Assembly: GCA_025462785.1 (NCBI GenBank)
Contig: JAOAPG010000306.1
Coordinates: 1-11,181, forward strand
DNA: 11,181 bases
DNA from: Acidobacteriaceae bacterium
GTDB lineage: Bacteria > Acidobacteriota > Terriglobia > Terriglobales > Acidobacteriaceae
Reading direction: 5' to 3'
Shown here: positions 1-7,083 of the stretch, in pieces
How positions within the stretch are numbered: the stretch's first letter is position 1
Layout: each line of letters starts with the position of its first letter
Position numbers and translations under genes: made by a program
The notes under the pieces: generated by a model
Told to the model about the DNA's origin: nothing
Database searches by the model: none
The model's input: the letters and a program-made list of their open reading frames with translations, nothing else

Positions 1-193
1 GCACCTCGGCGATTATTTGGCGAAAATCCAAAGCAGGCTTGAAAATCTGAACCATCAGCCAGGCAATTGTGCGCACCATAAGTCCGAAAAGCGTTAAACC
101 AATGCCGACCACCAGAATGTCTTGGGCAGGCTCAAGGAATTGTCTAGTCAGACGGTGAACCTGTGTGTGCGGAATGCCGATTTTCGATGCCAT
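1..193 (-). CDS. PsiE-family membrane protein, N-terminal part (runs off left edge)
   Basis: This reading frame starts at an ATG (191-193) preceded by AAAGGGG at about 5 nt spacing, and is open for 64 codons to the window edge. It is read on the minus strand. The N-terminus is short and basic (MASKIGIPHTQVHRLTRQFL), followed by a hydrophobic segment (residues about 27-50, with ILVVGIGLTLFGLMVRTIAW) and then LDFRQIIAEV. The FR-x-IIAE pattern after a first membrane helix is what I recall from the phosphate-starvation-inducible PsiE family, small inner-membrane proteins of unknown biochemical role. The family call is by eye on a partial sequence. The C-terminal two thirds lie outside the window, so integrity cannot be judged. 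The roughly 257 bases between it and the next gene show no further gene and no convincing promoter. Confidence 0.65.
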   Translation of the reverse strand, partial: MASKIGIPHTQVHRLTRQFLEPAQDILVVGIGLTLFGLMVRTIAWLMVQIFKPALDFRQIIAEV

Positions 194-450
194 GAAAGCC
201 CCTTTCTGGCGATTTCTGTGTCTACTCGGGCAATGAAGCGAGACTCATCTCCACGAGCGCATTGGAGACACGGTCCGCTTTCGCGCCTACTATTGCGCGT
301 GGATTGGATGCATTGCCGTGGCGTTTGAGGTTGAGAACCTATCTGTTTGGGTGAAATGAGGAAATCACACCATTTAAAAATCCATGTAGCTCTGAGGATT
401 TATGCGGAGGGTCTTGCGATTCTGGGGGGGCAATCTGAAATGTGGGCTAT

Positions 451-936
451 TTACCTTGCTGCCATCGCTTTCACAACTCCAATTTCTTCAAGCGCCCGAT
501 CCACGACAGCCTGTATTTCTTTTGCATACTTCACTTCACGGCCTTTGGCCAAGATTTTTCTAGCATTCTCCGGCAAGAACCACGTAGGGTTGCGATCCCG
601 CTCGTGAACGTGGCCCACTTCGGCCACTTCCATCAGGAACGCTTTGACCACAAACTCCCGCACGCCCGGCGGCTTCCAGAAGACACCTTTGGAATAGAGA
701 TACAGATGAAAGTGTCGGGGCTCGATATGTCCGCGCACGCCAGCCTCTTCGGAAGCTTCTTTTTCCGCCGCTTGGCTATGTGATATGGAGCGTTCAGGGG
801 CGCCCTTGGGAAAAGTCCATTTGCCGCCCCCGTTTGTGTTCACCAGGAGGAACTCAACGGATTCGCCTGCTCGCCGATAGCAAACAGCGGCCACTTGCAG
901 TGGCAAGGCGAATCGCAAAAAGCGGGGCGCAGCCAT
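451..936 (-). CDS. NUDIX hydrolase with a degenerate Nudix box
   Basis: NUDIX hydrolases cleave nucleoside diphosphates linked to another moiety, using metal bound by the Nudix-box glutamates. The fold begins with QVAAVCYRR and continues through FLLVNTNGGGKWTFPKG into the Nudix box at residues 45-67 (161-residue form). Against G-x5-E-x7-REU-xEE-xGU, the glycine and the E-x2-EE-x-G core are kept, but the first glutamate is Ile and the arginine is Lys. The frame stays open upstream to 1083 (210 residues). I prefer the ATG at 934-936: it has a strong GGAGGA at 4 nt spacing, and the extra 49 residues are polar, low-complexity and outside the domain. The C-terminus is helical, with WFLPENARKIL, a pattern common in small NUDIX proteins of the diadenosine-polyphosphate/diphosphoinositol type; the substrate cannot be read from sequence. 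It follows the BrkB-like gene on the same strand at about 160 nt. Confidence 0.85.
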   Translation of the reverse strand: MAAPRFLRFALPLQVAAVCYRRAGESVEFLLVNTNGGGKWTFPKGAPERSISHSQAAEKEASEEAGVRGHIEPRHFHLYLYSKGVFWKPPGVREFVVKAFLMEVAEVGHVHERDRNPTWFLPENARKILAKGREVKYAKEIQAVVDRALEEIGVVKAMAAR

Positions 937-1095
937 TCGATCCTCCGTGGTAGTAGCTAAATCGTTATCATAATCAGCCGATGTTTCATAAGTGTTAAAT
1001 TGCAGTCCGAGAGTTCTGCGCGTCGTCATTGTCCTCACAATGTCCCCGGAATGGGAATTGGAGGGCAACTTGTTTCCGAACATTCGTACAAATCT

Positions 1096-1995
1096 TCAGA
1101 GATGATGAGGATGTTCACGGCTGTGCCGCTGCGCTGACAAATTCGCGCCTGTGAGCAGCAGTAATCCGGACAGAAATGCCCAGAACATCAGGCTTACTGA
1201 CAGTGCAAATGGCCCGTAGACTTCCTGGAAGTTCAGACGCGGCAGGGCGAGAATGTAAGTGTATTTGAGGATCTCTGACAGAAGTCCCATGATTACCGCT
1301 GCGGGCAATACAGCCCGCGGCGGCACCTTTCCGTTGGGCAATAGCCAGTAAATTAGGAAGAAGATGCCAATGCTGGCGGCTATCGCGAAGATCTTCATGA
1401 CGATAAATCCGGCGAGCTGAATGGTAAACATGGCACGACCGAACGTCAGGAATCGCAGCAAGACAACGTTTCCGGCTGTAAGCGCGACGGAAAGCAAAGC
1501 GAGGATTCCGCAGGCGAATGCTAAACCCAGCGAAATGCATTGGTTGCCTAAGTAAGAGCGGTTCTCGGGAAAGCGCCAAATCCGGTTCAAGGCCACTTCC
1601 AAAGGCATAAAGATTCCGGTGGAGGTTATGAGAAGCATCGCGATGGAGAATATTTGGGCGCGGTGCCTTGCGCCAACGAGTGCGTTCAGATTGCGAATCA
1701 CAAATTCCTGGCCTGTGGGCAATGAATCCCGCAGCAATTGCACGACTACGTTGTACATGGCGGGCGAATGAAATACCCGCTGGATCAGCGTCATCAGCAA
1801 CAATACAAACGGGAAAAAAGAAAGGATGGCATTCGCGGCTACCGAGAACGCAAACGTATGTACCTCGGTGCGTAACAAGTATTTCAGGGTAGAAATGGCA
1901 CTGGACTGGAGTCCAGTTCTCGTGGCGCGGTGGTCCAACGTCCCAACTGGAGCGGTCGATGTAATTGGTTGGTTCAAGAATTCCAATAATATCAA
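1096..1995 (-). CDS. YihY/virulence factor BrkB family membrane protein
   Basis: This is a 299-residue polytopic inner-membrane protein. After a polar N-terminus of about 40 residues come roughly six hydrophobic segments (about 47-72, 112-132, 152-180, 190-218, 228-250, 262-285). Family landmarks visible by eye are ALNRIWR after the second helix, LPNGKVPPRAVLPAAVIMG, and the C-terminal YGPFALSVSLMFWAF...LLLTGANLSAQ. The family was once misnamed RNase BN; no transport substrate or enzymatic activity is established. The start is uncertain. The frame opens with TTG (1993-1995) lacking a clear ribosome binding site, and no in-frame ATG occurs before the first membrane helix; a TTG near residue 20 is an alternative. 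The frame starting at 2014 is out of phase and encodes nothing membrane-like. Transcribed toward the NUDIX gene, possibly as one unit. The C-terminal tail is His-rich (HSREHPHHL). Confidence 0.82.
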   Translation of the reverse strand: MILLEFLNQPITSTAPVGTLDHRATRTGLQSSAISTLKYLLRTEVHTFAFSVAANAILSFFPFVLLLMTLIQRVFHSPAMYNVVVQLLRDSLPTGQEFVIRNLNALVGARHRAQIFSIAMLLITSTGIFMPLEVALNRIWRFPENRSYLGNQCISLGLAFACGILALLSVALTAGNVVLLRFLTFGRAMFTIQLAGFIVMKIFAIAASIGIFFLIYWLLPNGKVPPRAVLPAAVIMGLLSEILKYTYILALPRLNFQEVYGPFALSVSLMFWAFLSGLLLLTGANLSAQRHSREHPHHL

Positions 1996-2109
1996 GCGCT
2001 TGCGAGGGAATCATAGACCTGGCTCATGCCGTAGATTACCAACGTGCCCGATTGTATTTCGGCGTTGCAGCGTTCAGCCCAAAGGTTTTAATAAATCGAA
2101 ATTATCCTC

Positions 2110-2138
2110 TTGCCAGAAGGAAAGTTCCTGAATATTAT
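2110..2138 (+). promoter_or_regulatory. Sigma70-type promoter for the csp gene
   Basis: TTGCCA (2110-2115) and TATTAT (2133-2138) are separated by exactly 17 nt. Each hexamer matches the consensus at five of six positions. The expected start site is about 2145, at the base of a perfect hairpin. Between the two hexamers lies the 12-bp inverted repeat AGGAA-AG-TTCCT (2118-2129), a possible operator. The promoter call is from sequence pattern only. The next plus-strand gene is csp at 2417, which would give a leader of about 270 nt. Confidence 0.55.
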
Positions 2139-2144
2139 TTTGTG

Positions 2145-2168
2145 CTCGTTGCAATCGCAAGCAACGAG
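2145..2168 (+). other. Perfect 8-bp hairpin at the predicted 5' end of the csp transcript
   Basis: CTCGTTGC (2145-2152) and GCAACGAG (2161-2168) are exact reverse complements around an 8-nt loop. No T-tract follows, so it is not a terminator. Its position at the start site predicted from the promoter hexamers suggests a 5'-terminal stem-loop, which in other bacteria can protect mRNA from decay. That role is inference. Confidence 0.5.
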
Positions 2169-2283
2169 ATTCGCAGGTTGTCAGTGGATGTTAAGTATTG
2201 CAGTCGAAACTCGCGCGACAACAATGGGCCCCGGAGCTTTGCGCCGTACTTTCTTTTGTCGGCGTAAAACTCAGGGGTCTTTT

Positions 2284-2378
2284 CTGTTGCAACAGCGTCG
2301 CATGCTCTCTGACGCATCCAGTTGTTGGGGTTTTCCGGCTCTCTGAGGGGGTAGTTAGAAGCTTCGGCTTCCCAGAGA
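2284..2378 (+). promoter_or_regulatory. Structured part of the csp 5' leader
   Basis: Several elements lie close together. CTGTTGCAACAG (2284-2295) is a perfect palindrome. GCGTC (2295-2299) can pair with GACGC (2311-2315). GAAGC-TTCG-GCTTC (2358-2371) is a five-pair stem closed by the very stable cUUCGg tetraloop. Around the last hairpin, TCTCTG (2340-2345) can pair with CAGAGA (2373-2378). The nonamer GCTCTCTGA occurs twice (2304-2312 and 2338-2346), so two copies could compete for CAGAGA. The ribosome binding site at 2406-2410 lies 28 nt beyond. Long structured leaders are known for cold-shock genes such as E. coli cspA; a thermosensing role here is inference. The rest of 1996-2416 holds no gene that I can support. 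Confidence 0.45.
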
Positions 2379-2416
2379 TCGGGATTCAATTCAGGCCAGA
2401 ACGAAAGGAGTAACTT

Positions 2417-2620
2417 GTGAGAGAAAAGGGAACGGTCAAGTGGTTCAATGGGGCGAAGGGCTATGGCTTTATCCAGCGATCTACCGGAGAAGATGTGTTT
2501 GTGCACTTCTCTGCGATTCAGGAGAACGGCTATCGCACGCTGAATGAAGGCGAAACCGTGGAGTTCGATTTGCTCAAGGGACCGAAAGGCTTCCAGGCGG
2601 GCAACGTCAGTCGCGGATAA
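2417..2620 (+). CDS. Cold-shock protein, CspA family
   Basis: This 67-residue protein is a single cold-shock domain, the usual family length. It binds single-stranded RNA and DNA and melts RNA secondary structure in the cytoplasm. The diagnostic opening GTVKWFNGAKGYGFI is present. RNP1 is at residues 14-19 (KGYGFI) and RNP2 at 27-31 (VFVHF), and the aromatic residues of the binding face (W9, F10, F18, F28, H30, F31) are intact. The end GFQAGNVSRG corresponds to the usual last strand. The start is a GTG, fixed by AGGAG (2406-2410) at 6 nt spacing. It is monocistronic: own promoter about 300 nt upstream, own terminator directly downstream. The long leader suggests post-transcriptional control. 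Confidence 0.97.
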   Translation: MREKGTVKWFNGAKGYGFIQRSTGEDVFVHFSAIQENGYRTLNEGETVEFDLLKGPKGFQAGNVSRG

Positions 2621-2640
2621 AACTACAACAACTTTCAAAA

Positions 2641-2670
2641 CCCTCCCAAACTTCCCCGGGAGGGTTTTTT
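2641..2670. terminator. Factor-independent terminator, probably bidirectional
   Basis: CCCTCCC (2641-2647) pairs perfectly with GGGAGGG (2658-2664) across a 10-nt loop and is followed by six T residues, 20 nt after the csp stop codon. Read on the minus strand, the same stem is followed by TTTT, so it could also end transcripts from the converging small membrane protein gene whose stop is at 2686. Confidence 0.9.
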
Positions 2671-2685
2671 GCTGGCGCGAAGTTT

Positions 2686-3142
2686 TCAGTGGCTGCTTTC
2701 TTTTGAGTGTGATTCGATCAGCTTCTTGGTCAGCAATACCAGTCCAAATATCTGCGTCCATTCGGAAACGATGTTTCCCACTACCTGCCCCCACTTGGCT
2801 TCGGAATTCATCTTGAGGTAAAGCATCACCCACCCCACTCCGGTAATCACCAAGAAGATGCTTAGCGAATGGTCGCGCAGTTTCTCACGCAAAGGACTTA
2901 AAAATCCCCGTGGAGGTTTGCGGCTTTCCGCGGAACCTTTTTCATACATGTATTTGGTGGCAAGCACGGTCACGACGACACCCGTCCAATCGGCAAATGG
3001 CATTTCCGAAAAATGAGCCGAGGTGAGTGCTGGGGTCAGAGAAAACGTACAAAACAATCCACAATAGAAGGATTGCGATAGAGGCGATGCTTAACGAGTG
3101 TTTGCGAGGGAAGCTTTGATTGGAATTCGATTTTTTGCTCAT
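2686..3142 (-). pseudogene. Small membrane protein with two tandem repeats, split by a one-base frameshift
   Basis: The minus-strand gene starts at the ATG 3140-3142 (MSKKSNSNQSFPRKHSLSI) and is read to FFGNAI, where the frame is lost. The natural continuation ADWTGVVVTVLATKYMYEKGS is in the next frame and runs to the TGA at 2686-2688. Dropping one T from the ATTTGCC run (plus-strand AAA at 2995-2997) restores one 151-residue frame. The restored protein is an internal duplication: residues from the first HSLSI align without gaps over about 56 positions to a second copy starting HSLSIFLVITGVGW, sharing W, LY, G-N and WT. Each copy has two hydrophobic helices. The phrase KGSAES-R/K-P resembles small membrane proteins I recall as DUF6766, an uncertain recollection. 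Either a true mutation or a sequencing error explains the split. It follows the peptidase gene by about 70 nt. Confidence 0.7.
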
Positions 3143-3212
3143 TCGTTTAAATCTTACTGATTGGCAACGCAGTTCTAAACAAGTGAACGAGATGGATTGG
3201 CGTATAAGCCGT

Positions 3213-5207
3213 TTACTGAATTTCGAGCGAGACCAGGTCTCCGTCGGACTTTCCACCTGGTTTGTAGTTCACGCTCATCTGCAGATGCTTCCAGTCGCAG
3301 GAGAATTTTTCGGATCCTAATATAACCAGAGCCGAGTAGTTCTCCGTACGCAGTTTGACCACTTTGGTTCCGTTAAATATCGAAAGAACTGCAGCCGGAC
3401 TTTGTGAGCAGTCGACGCGTACCAGGCTTCCCTTGAGAAATTTTAGCGGCCGCTTATCAGGTGGAGTTTCAGCAGGAGGTTTCGGCGAGGGCACACTTGC
3501 TGCTTCCTCTGAAGATTCGTCTGGCTGGGCATTCGCTTGCGGATGTTCGGGCGTCAATGTTGTGGACGAACCAGAGGTATTCTCTTCTTGAGGCAGAATG
3601 CCATATTTCTTGATAGTGGGCAGATCGGCCAAATCTTTCTTTGCGAAATGCGCGATTTGCTGATTCTGGCTAGTCTTCAGGCGTTCAAGCAATGCTGTGG
3701 CCGCTTCCCACTGCTTCAGCGCAATCTCAATGTTGGCCATATTGAGTAGATACCGTTCGCTACGGGGGTTCAGTTGCACGGCAAGCTTGATGGCAGTCAA
3801 TGCTGAGTGCGCACCTCCGCCCGCCAACCTGCCCATCGCCAACATGTTGTAGGCTTCGGCGAAATCGGGATCCCAGTCGAGGACGATTTGCAAATCCTGC
3901 ATCATATTCGGAAGCCCTGGGAAATGCGTATCGGTTTGCGCAGTGCGATAGGTTTGCAAGGCAAGCTCATAGCGCACCCAAGGATCTTTCGCATCAATGT
4001 CTAAAGCTTTGTTGAGCTCTTCGACTGCTTCCGTAGGTTCACGCCTCTGCATGTGATCCCAGGCTAGGGCGCGATATGCAATGGCGTTTTCCGTCTTAGG
4101 ATCAGCTAATAATGCTTGCAACTGCCCGACGGCCTGGTCGCGGTGCTCGGGTACTCGCACGGTCATTTCCGCGAGCAGAGCTTGTCCTTCAGCGAAAGGC
4201 ATTTGGCGATAGCTCGTACCAATGTCGTCGCCAGAAATGGGAGCTGGGGAAAAGTAGACTTGTCCGCCGGGAGCAGTAGCAGTCGAATCTTTAGAGGCAT
4301 CCAACGCTTCAAAAAGAGGGCCAAGGGAGTGGAAGTAATCTTTCACGGCCTGATCAAACTGTGCCACGGTCATGCCGAAAGCCTGTTGAACGGCCTGCTC
4401 TACGGGAACATTTTGATTCTCGACCAAATCGAAGTAGACGCCAGTTTGTTGCAGCTTGTTTTTATTCAGCAGATAGTGCACCGTCATCCACGATTGCGCA
4501 TAGAAAAGCGTGTGATGGGTGCCCTCGTGAAAATTCTCCATGTGATGCTTCATGCTGAACAGATCGGGCAATGCCAGCCACACGGCCGGACTGAGCAATT
4601 CAGTGAGGGGCCGGGGAGGATCTTTGATTTGACTTTGATTCCCGACAACATCGGTGTGCCAGGCCAGACCAAGTTCGGGATCGAGTCCGATTTCGACCTG
4701 CTTGTTGTCTACGCGAATGGAAGAAAAATATTCCGCGAAACCTTCATCGAACCACGGCTGGACGGGTGGATAGTTGTAGTTCAAAAGCAAATGAGCGAAC
4801 TCGTGGGTTACGGCCCGCCAGCTTTCTTCTTCAAATAAATTCAGCACAATATAGTTGCGATCTTCTCCGGGAATAAAAAAGCCAGGAGCAGTTATTGCCA
4901 TGCCGTCCTTCAAAGGCGCAATCTGCGCGTATTCCTTGTCGGACTTGAGCGCAATAATCTCTAGGGGCTCTGGCATCTTCAATTTGCTCCTCGACAGAAG
5001 TTGTCCAAAAACAGCGCGCATCTGTTCGAAGCGAACCGCGACCTCGCGTCCTTTTTTGTCACCGGCGTCCGTCACAATGGAAAAGTGATCTGAGCTGACG
5101 CGGATCCATTGTGCCTGCTTGTCTGCGGCTTGAAGAGGTAGAGCGAGCAAACCGCAAAAGAGAATGGCGGGAAGATATCGTTGCCGCCAGCGCCTGGAGC
5201 GGATCAT
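3213..5207 (-). CDS. Secreted gluzincin-type metallopeptidase with TPRs and an acidobacterial-type C-terminal domain
   Basis: This is a 664-residue exported protein. Residues 1-28 form a signal peptide (basic RSRRWRQR, hydrophobic LPAILFCGLLALPL, cut after QAA). The peptidase part carries HEFAH at 135-139 and the downstream glutamate in WFDEGFAEYF (E155), the HExxH...E zinc site of MA-clan/DUF1570-like peptidases. Helical repeats resembling TPRs cover about 375-520 (AYRALAWDHMQRREPTEAVEELNKAL; AEAYNMLAMGRLAGG). A Pro/Ser/Glu-rich linker (about 540-585) leads to a beta-rich end domain (about 590-664) with two cysteines, DCSQSPAAVL and KFSCDW, and VNYKPGGKSDGDLVSLE. A GTG at 5252 would add 15 residues but overlaps queG; the ATG at 5205-5207, behind AGG at fitting distance and starting the signal peptide, is preferred. 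It lies 38 nt after queG, likely co-transcribed. The substrate is unknown. Confidence 0.85.
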   Translation of the reverse strand: MIRSRRWRQRYLPAILFCGLLALPLQAADKQAQWIRVSSDHFSIVTDAGDKKGREVAVRFEQMRAVFGQLLSRSKLKMPEPLEIIALKSDKEYAQIAPLKDGMAITAPGFFIPGEDRNYIVLNLFEEESWRAVTHEFAHLLLNYNYPPVQPWFDEGFAEYFSSIRVDNKQVEIGLDPELGLAWHTDVVGNQSQIKDPPRPLTELLSPAVWLALPDLFSMKHHMENFHEGTHHTLFYAQSWMTVHYLLNKNKLQQTGVYFDLVENQNVPVEQAVQQAFGMTVAQFDQAVKDYFHSLGPLFEALDASKDSTATAPGGQVYFSPAPISGDDIGTSYRQMPFAEGQALLAEMTVRVPEHRDQAVGQLQALLADPKTENAIAYRALAWDHMQRREPTEAVEELNKALDIDAKDPWVRYELALQTYRTAQTDTHFPGLPNMMQDLQIVLDWDPDFAEAYNMLAMGRLAGGGAHSALTAIKLAVQLNPRSERYLLNMANIEIALKQWEAATALLERLKTSQNQQIAHFAKKDLADLPTIKKYGILPQEENTSGSSTTLTPEHPQANAQPDESSEEAASVPSPKPPAETPPDKRPLKFLKGSLVRVDCSQSPAAVLSIFNGTKVVKLRTENYSALVILGSEKFSCDWKHLQMSVNYKPGGKSDGDLVSLEIQ

Positions 5208-5245
5208 CGTTAAACCTGCAAAGCGTGCTTTCAGATGAGACGATG

Positions 5246-6373
5246 CTAACACGGGGTTGATTGCCGAAACTCAGGGTGTTTGTCGTTCTTTAGCTGGCTG
5301 ATTGCCCATCGCGCGGCTTTGGCGACTACAGGATCTTCGTCATTCGTGAGCCTTTGCAATTTCGTCAAGAACCTTGCCTCTCCACTGTTGCCCATCGCTA
5401 TTAAGGCATTACGGCGAAGCCCGCTTCGTTTACTCCGCCGGATCGCCGAAGTCCGAAACTTCTCCCGAAAGTCTTCTTCGCTGATTTCGGCCAACCACTC
5501 GAGCGCAGGATTCACCAGTTCCGCGTGTGGCTGAAATTCTTGCGCAGATGAAGCGGGCGCCTTTCGGTTCCAGGGGCAAACGTCCTGACAGATGTCGCAA
5601 CCAAAGACTTGTCGTCCGATACCCGCGCGCATCTCTTCTGGAATGTCGCCGCGCTTTTCGATTGTCAGATATGAAATGCATTTATTGGAATCGAGTTTAT
5701 AAGGTGCGATGAGCGCATCAGTGGGACAGGCATCGATGCACCGAGTGCACGTGCCGCAGCGGTCAGCGGCAGGTAGATCAGGTGCGAGTTCCAACGAAGT
5801 GAGAATGACGCCGAGAAATAACCACGAGCCCATTTTCTGATTCAGAAGACAGGTGTTTTTCCCGGTCCAACCAATGCCCGCATATTTGGCGTAGACGCGC
5901 TCGACTACCGGACCGGTATCGACGTAGCAGCGAGTTTGTAGCTCTCTGCCACACTCACAAGATTCTCCCGATGCGATGCGATGTTCTTGGAGTAATCGGC
6001 TCTCGACGGTTCGAAGCCGGCGCATCACCGCATTGTGATAGTCTTCGCTCCCCCAAGCGTAGCGTGCTATCCAGCCGTTTTGCGGATTGCGTTCTTCAGT
6101 CGAATAAGGATGAGCAGTGTTGTAATTGATTGCGCAAACAATCACACTGCGCGCCCAAGGGAAGGTGGATTTCAAGGACGCCCGCTTCAGTTTTCCATTT
6201 CGATCTTTGGATTCCATGTACTTCATTTCCGCGGCATGTCCAGCCGCAATCCACTGAGGAAAATAGGACAGCTCAGGGAAGTCCTCAACGGGCGCGATGC
6301 CGGAAAGTTCGAAACCAGCGTCGTGGGCGGATTGCTTAACAAGAGCGGAAATATGACTGATCTGCGGCAACAA
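5246..6373 (-). CDS. queG: Epoxyqueuosine reductase QueG
   Basis: QueG uses cobalamin and two [4Fe-4S] clusters to reduce epoxyqueuosine to queuosine in tRNA, the last step of queuosine synthesis, in the cytoplasm. The N-terminal DUF1730-type part contains YVDTGPVVERVYAKYAGIGW (150-169), with the conserved aspartate D152 thought to be the proton donor, followed by GKNTCLLN. Cluster ligands are C206, C209, C212 and C216 (CGTCTRCIDACPTDA) and C232, C259, C262 and C266 (KCISYLTIEKRG; CDICQDVCPWNR). The end (about 317-361) is a short HEAT-like helical repeat, as in characterised QueG. Length (375) fits the family. The start is poorly defined: two consecutive TTG codons open the frame (6371-6373 and 6368-6370), without a good ribosome binding site, and no ATG occurs before the domain. 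It is first in a likely unit with the peptidase gene. Confidence 0.95.
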   Translation of the reverse strand: MLPQISHISALVKQSAHDAGFELSGIAPVEDFPELSYFPQWIAAGHAAEMKYMESKDRNGKLKRASLKSTFPWARSVIVCAINYNTAHPYSTEERNPQNGWIARYAWGSEDYHNAVMRRLRTVESRLLQEHRIASGESCECGRELQTRCYVDTGPVVERVYAKYAGIGWTGKNTCLLNQKMGSWLFLGVILTSLELAPDLPAADRCGTCTRCIDACPTDALIAPYKLDSNKCISYLTIEKRGDIPEEMRAGIGRQVFGCDICQDVCPWNRKAPASSAQEFQPHAELVNPALEWLAEISEEDFREKFRTSAIRRSKRSGLRRNALIAMGNSGEARFLTKLQRLTNDEDPVVAKAARWAISQLKNDKHPEFRQSTPC

Positions 6374-6470
6374 ATAATTGTCGCAGGTTCAGAGCGGATA
6401 GCCAAAGCTGTATCCCTCAAGAAAGACAACTAGAGAGCAAGGATCAAGCCGAAAACGATCAACTAACTTC

Positions 6471-6984
6471 TCAAGGTTGCGATGATGCGCTCGACCCGGC
6501 GGGCTGCGGCGTTCCTGATTTTGCCGAAGGCATTTCGCCACAGGGACCCATTCCAGGACCGCCACCGCCGACATGAACGCCTCCCCCAGCGTGCCCACGC
6601 GAGGCCTGGCAAGATTTAATCGCTTCTTGTTGTTGGGGAGAAATTAATGCCTCGAGCTGTTGACGAGCTTGCTCGTGGATCTGCCGTATTTGTTGCTGCC
6701 TCTGTTGCGGCGTCAGAGAAGAGTTGGCGCAGACCGACGCGATTTGCCCCCGAACACCTTGCTCAATCGAGCGGCGCTGTTCCATGGCAGCTTTCGATAC
6801 GCCCGCTTCCTGCCAGCAGGGGCTCCTGTCTGGCGCGCTGCCCGGCTCGCGGGCCAGGCCCTTGTATTGGCCGAGGACTGACTTGCGCGAATGCGGGCTC
6901 CGAAGATTCTTGCGCAATCAGAGAGAGGGAAAGACTCAGAATCAACGCCACTAACGAGAGAATGACTGCCTTGGGGATGGGCAT
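6471..6984 (-). pseudogene. Small secreted glycine-rich protein, frameshifted
   Basis: Two overlapping minus-strand frames make one gene. The first begins at ATG 6982-6984, with GAGGTG at a good distance, and encodes a clear signal peptide (MPIPKAVILSLVALILSLSL) and the export-type stretch AFAQ. It then drifts into Pro/Arg-rich nonsense and stops at 6763. The second frame supplies the body: GVSKAAMEQRRSIEQGV, a Gln/Arg-rich helix (LTPQQRQQQIRQIHEQARQQ), a second LISPQQQEAIKSCQASR, then a glycine-rich GGGVHVGGGGPGMGPCG tail ending at the TGA 6471-6473. The total of 514 nt is one base over a multiple of three. The extra base most likely lies between about 6811 and 6915, perhaps in a GC-rich run such as CCCC. 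The repaired protein would be 170 residues, secreted, with paired cysteines. It resembles acidobacterial LTP-QQR-repeat secreted proteins; function unknown. It lies 97 nt upstream of queG. Confidence 0.65.
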
Positions 6985-7083
6985 AGGACACCTCTGGGAG
7001 TGTAATCCAGCAATGCTAACCCCAGAGTTCCAAAAAAGTTGAAGAAAATTTACAAAGGAAAGGACTGGTATTTAGGAGTGTTC

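Noticed and set aside
1905..1917. Perfect inverted repeat ACTGGA-G-TCCAGT
   Set aside because: It lies within the N-terminal coding part of the BrkB-like gene; a 13-bp palindrome alone is not evidence of a site.
1115..2014. A 299-residue minus-strand frame as long as the BrkB-like gene and starting with ATG
   Set aside because: It is one frame off the BrkB-like gene, has no membrane pattern and is rich in Arg/His/Cys typical of shadow frames.
2135..2833. A 232-residue frame antisense to the cold-shock gene
   Set aside because: It runs through the csp gene, its leader and its terminator in reverse; the composition is that of antisense translation, with no domain.
4116..4838. A 240-residue plus-strand frame inside the peptidase gene
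   Set aside because: It is antisense to the zinc-site region of a well-supported protein and shows no recognisable domain.
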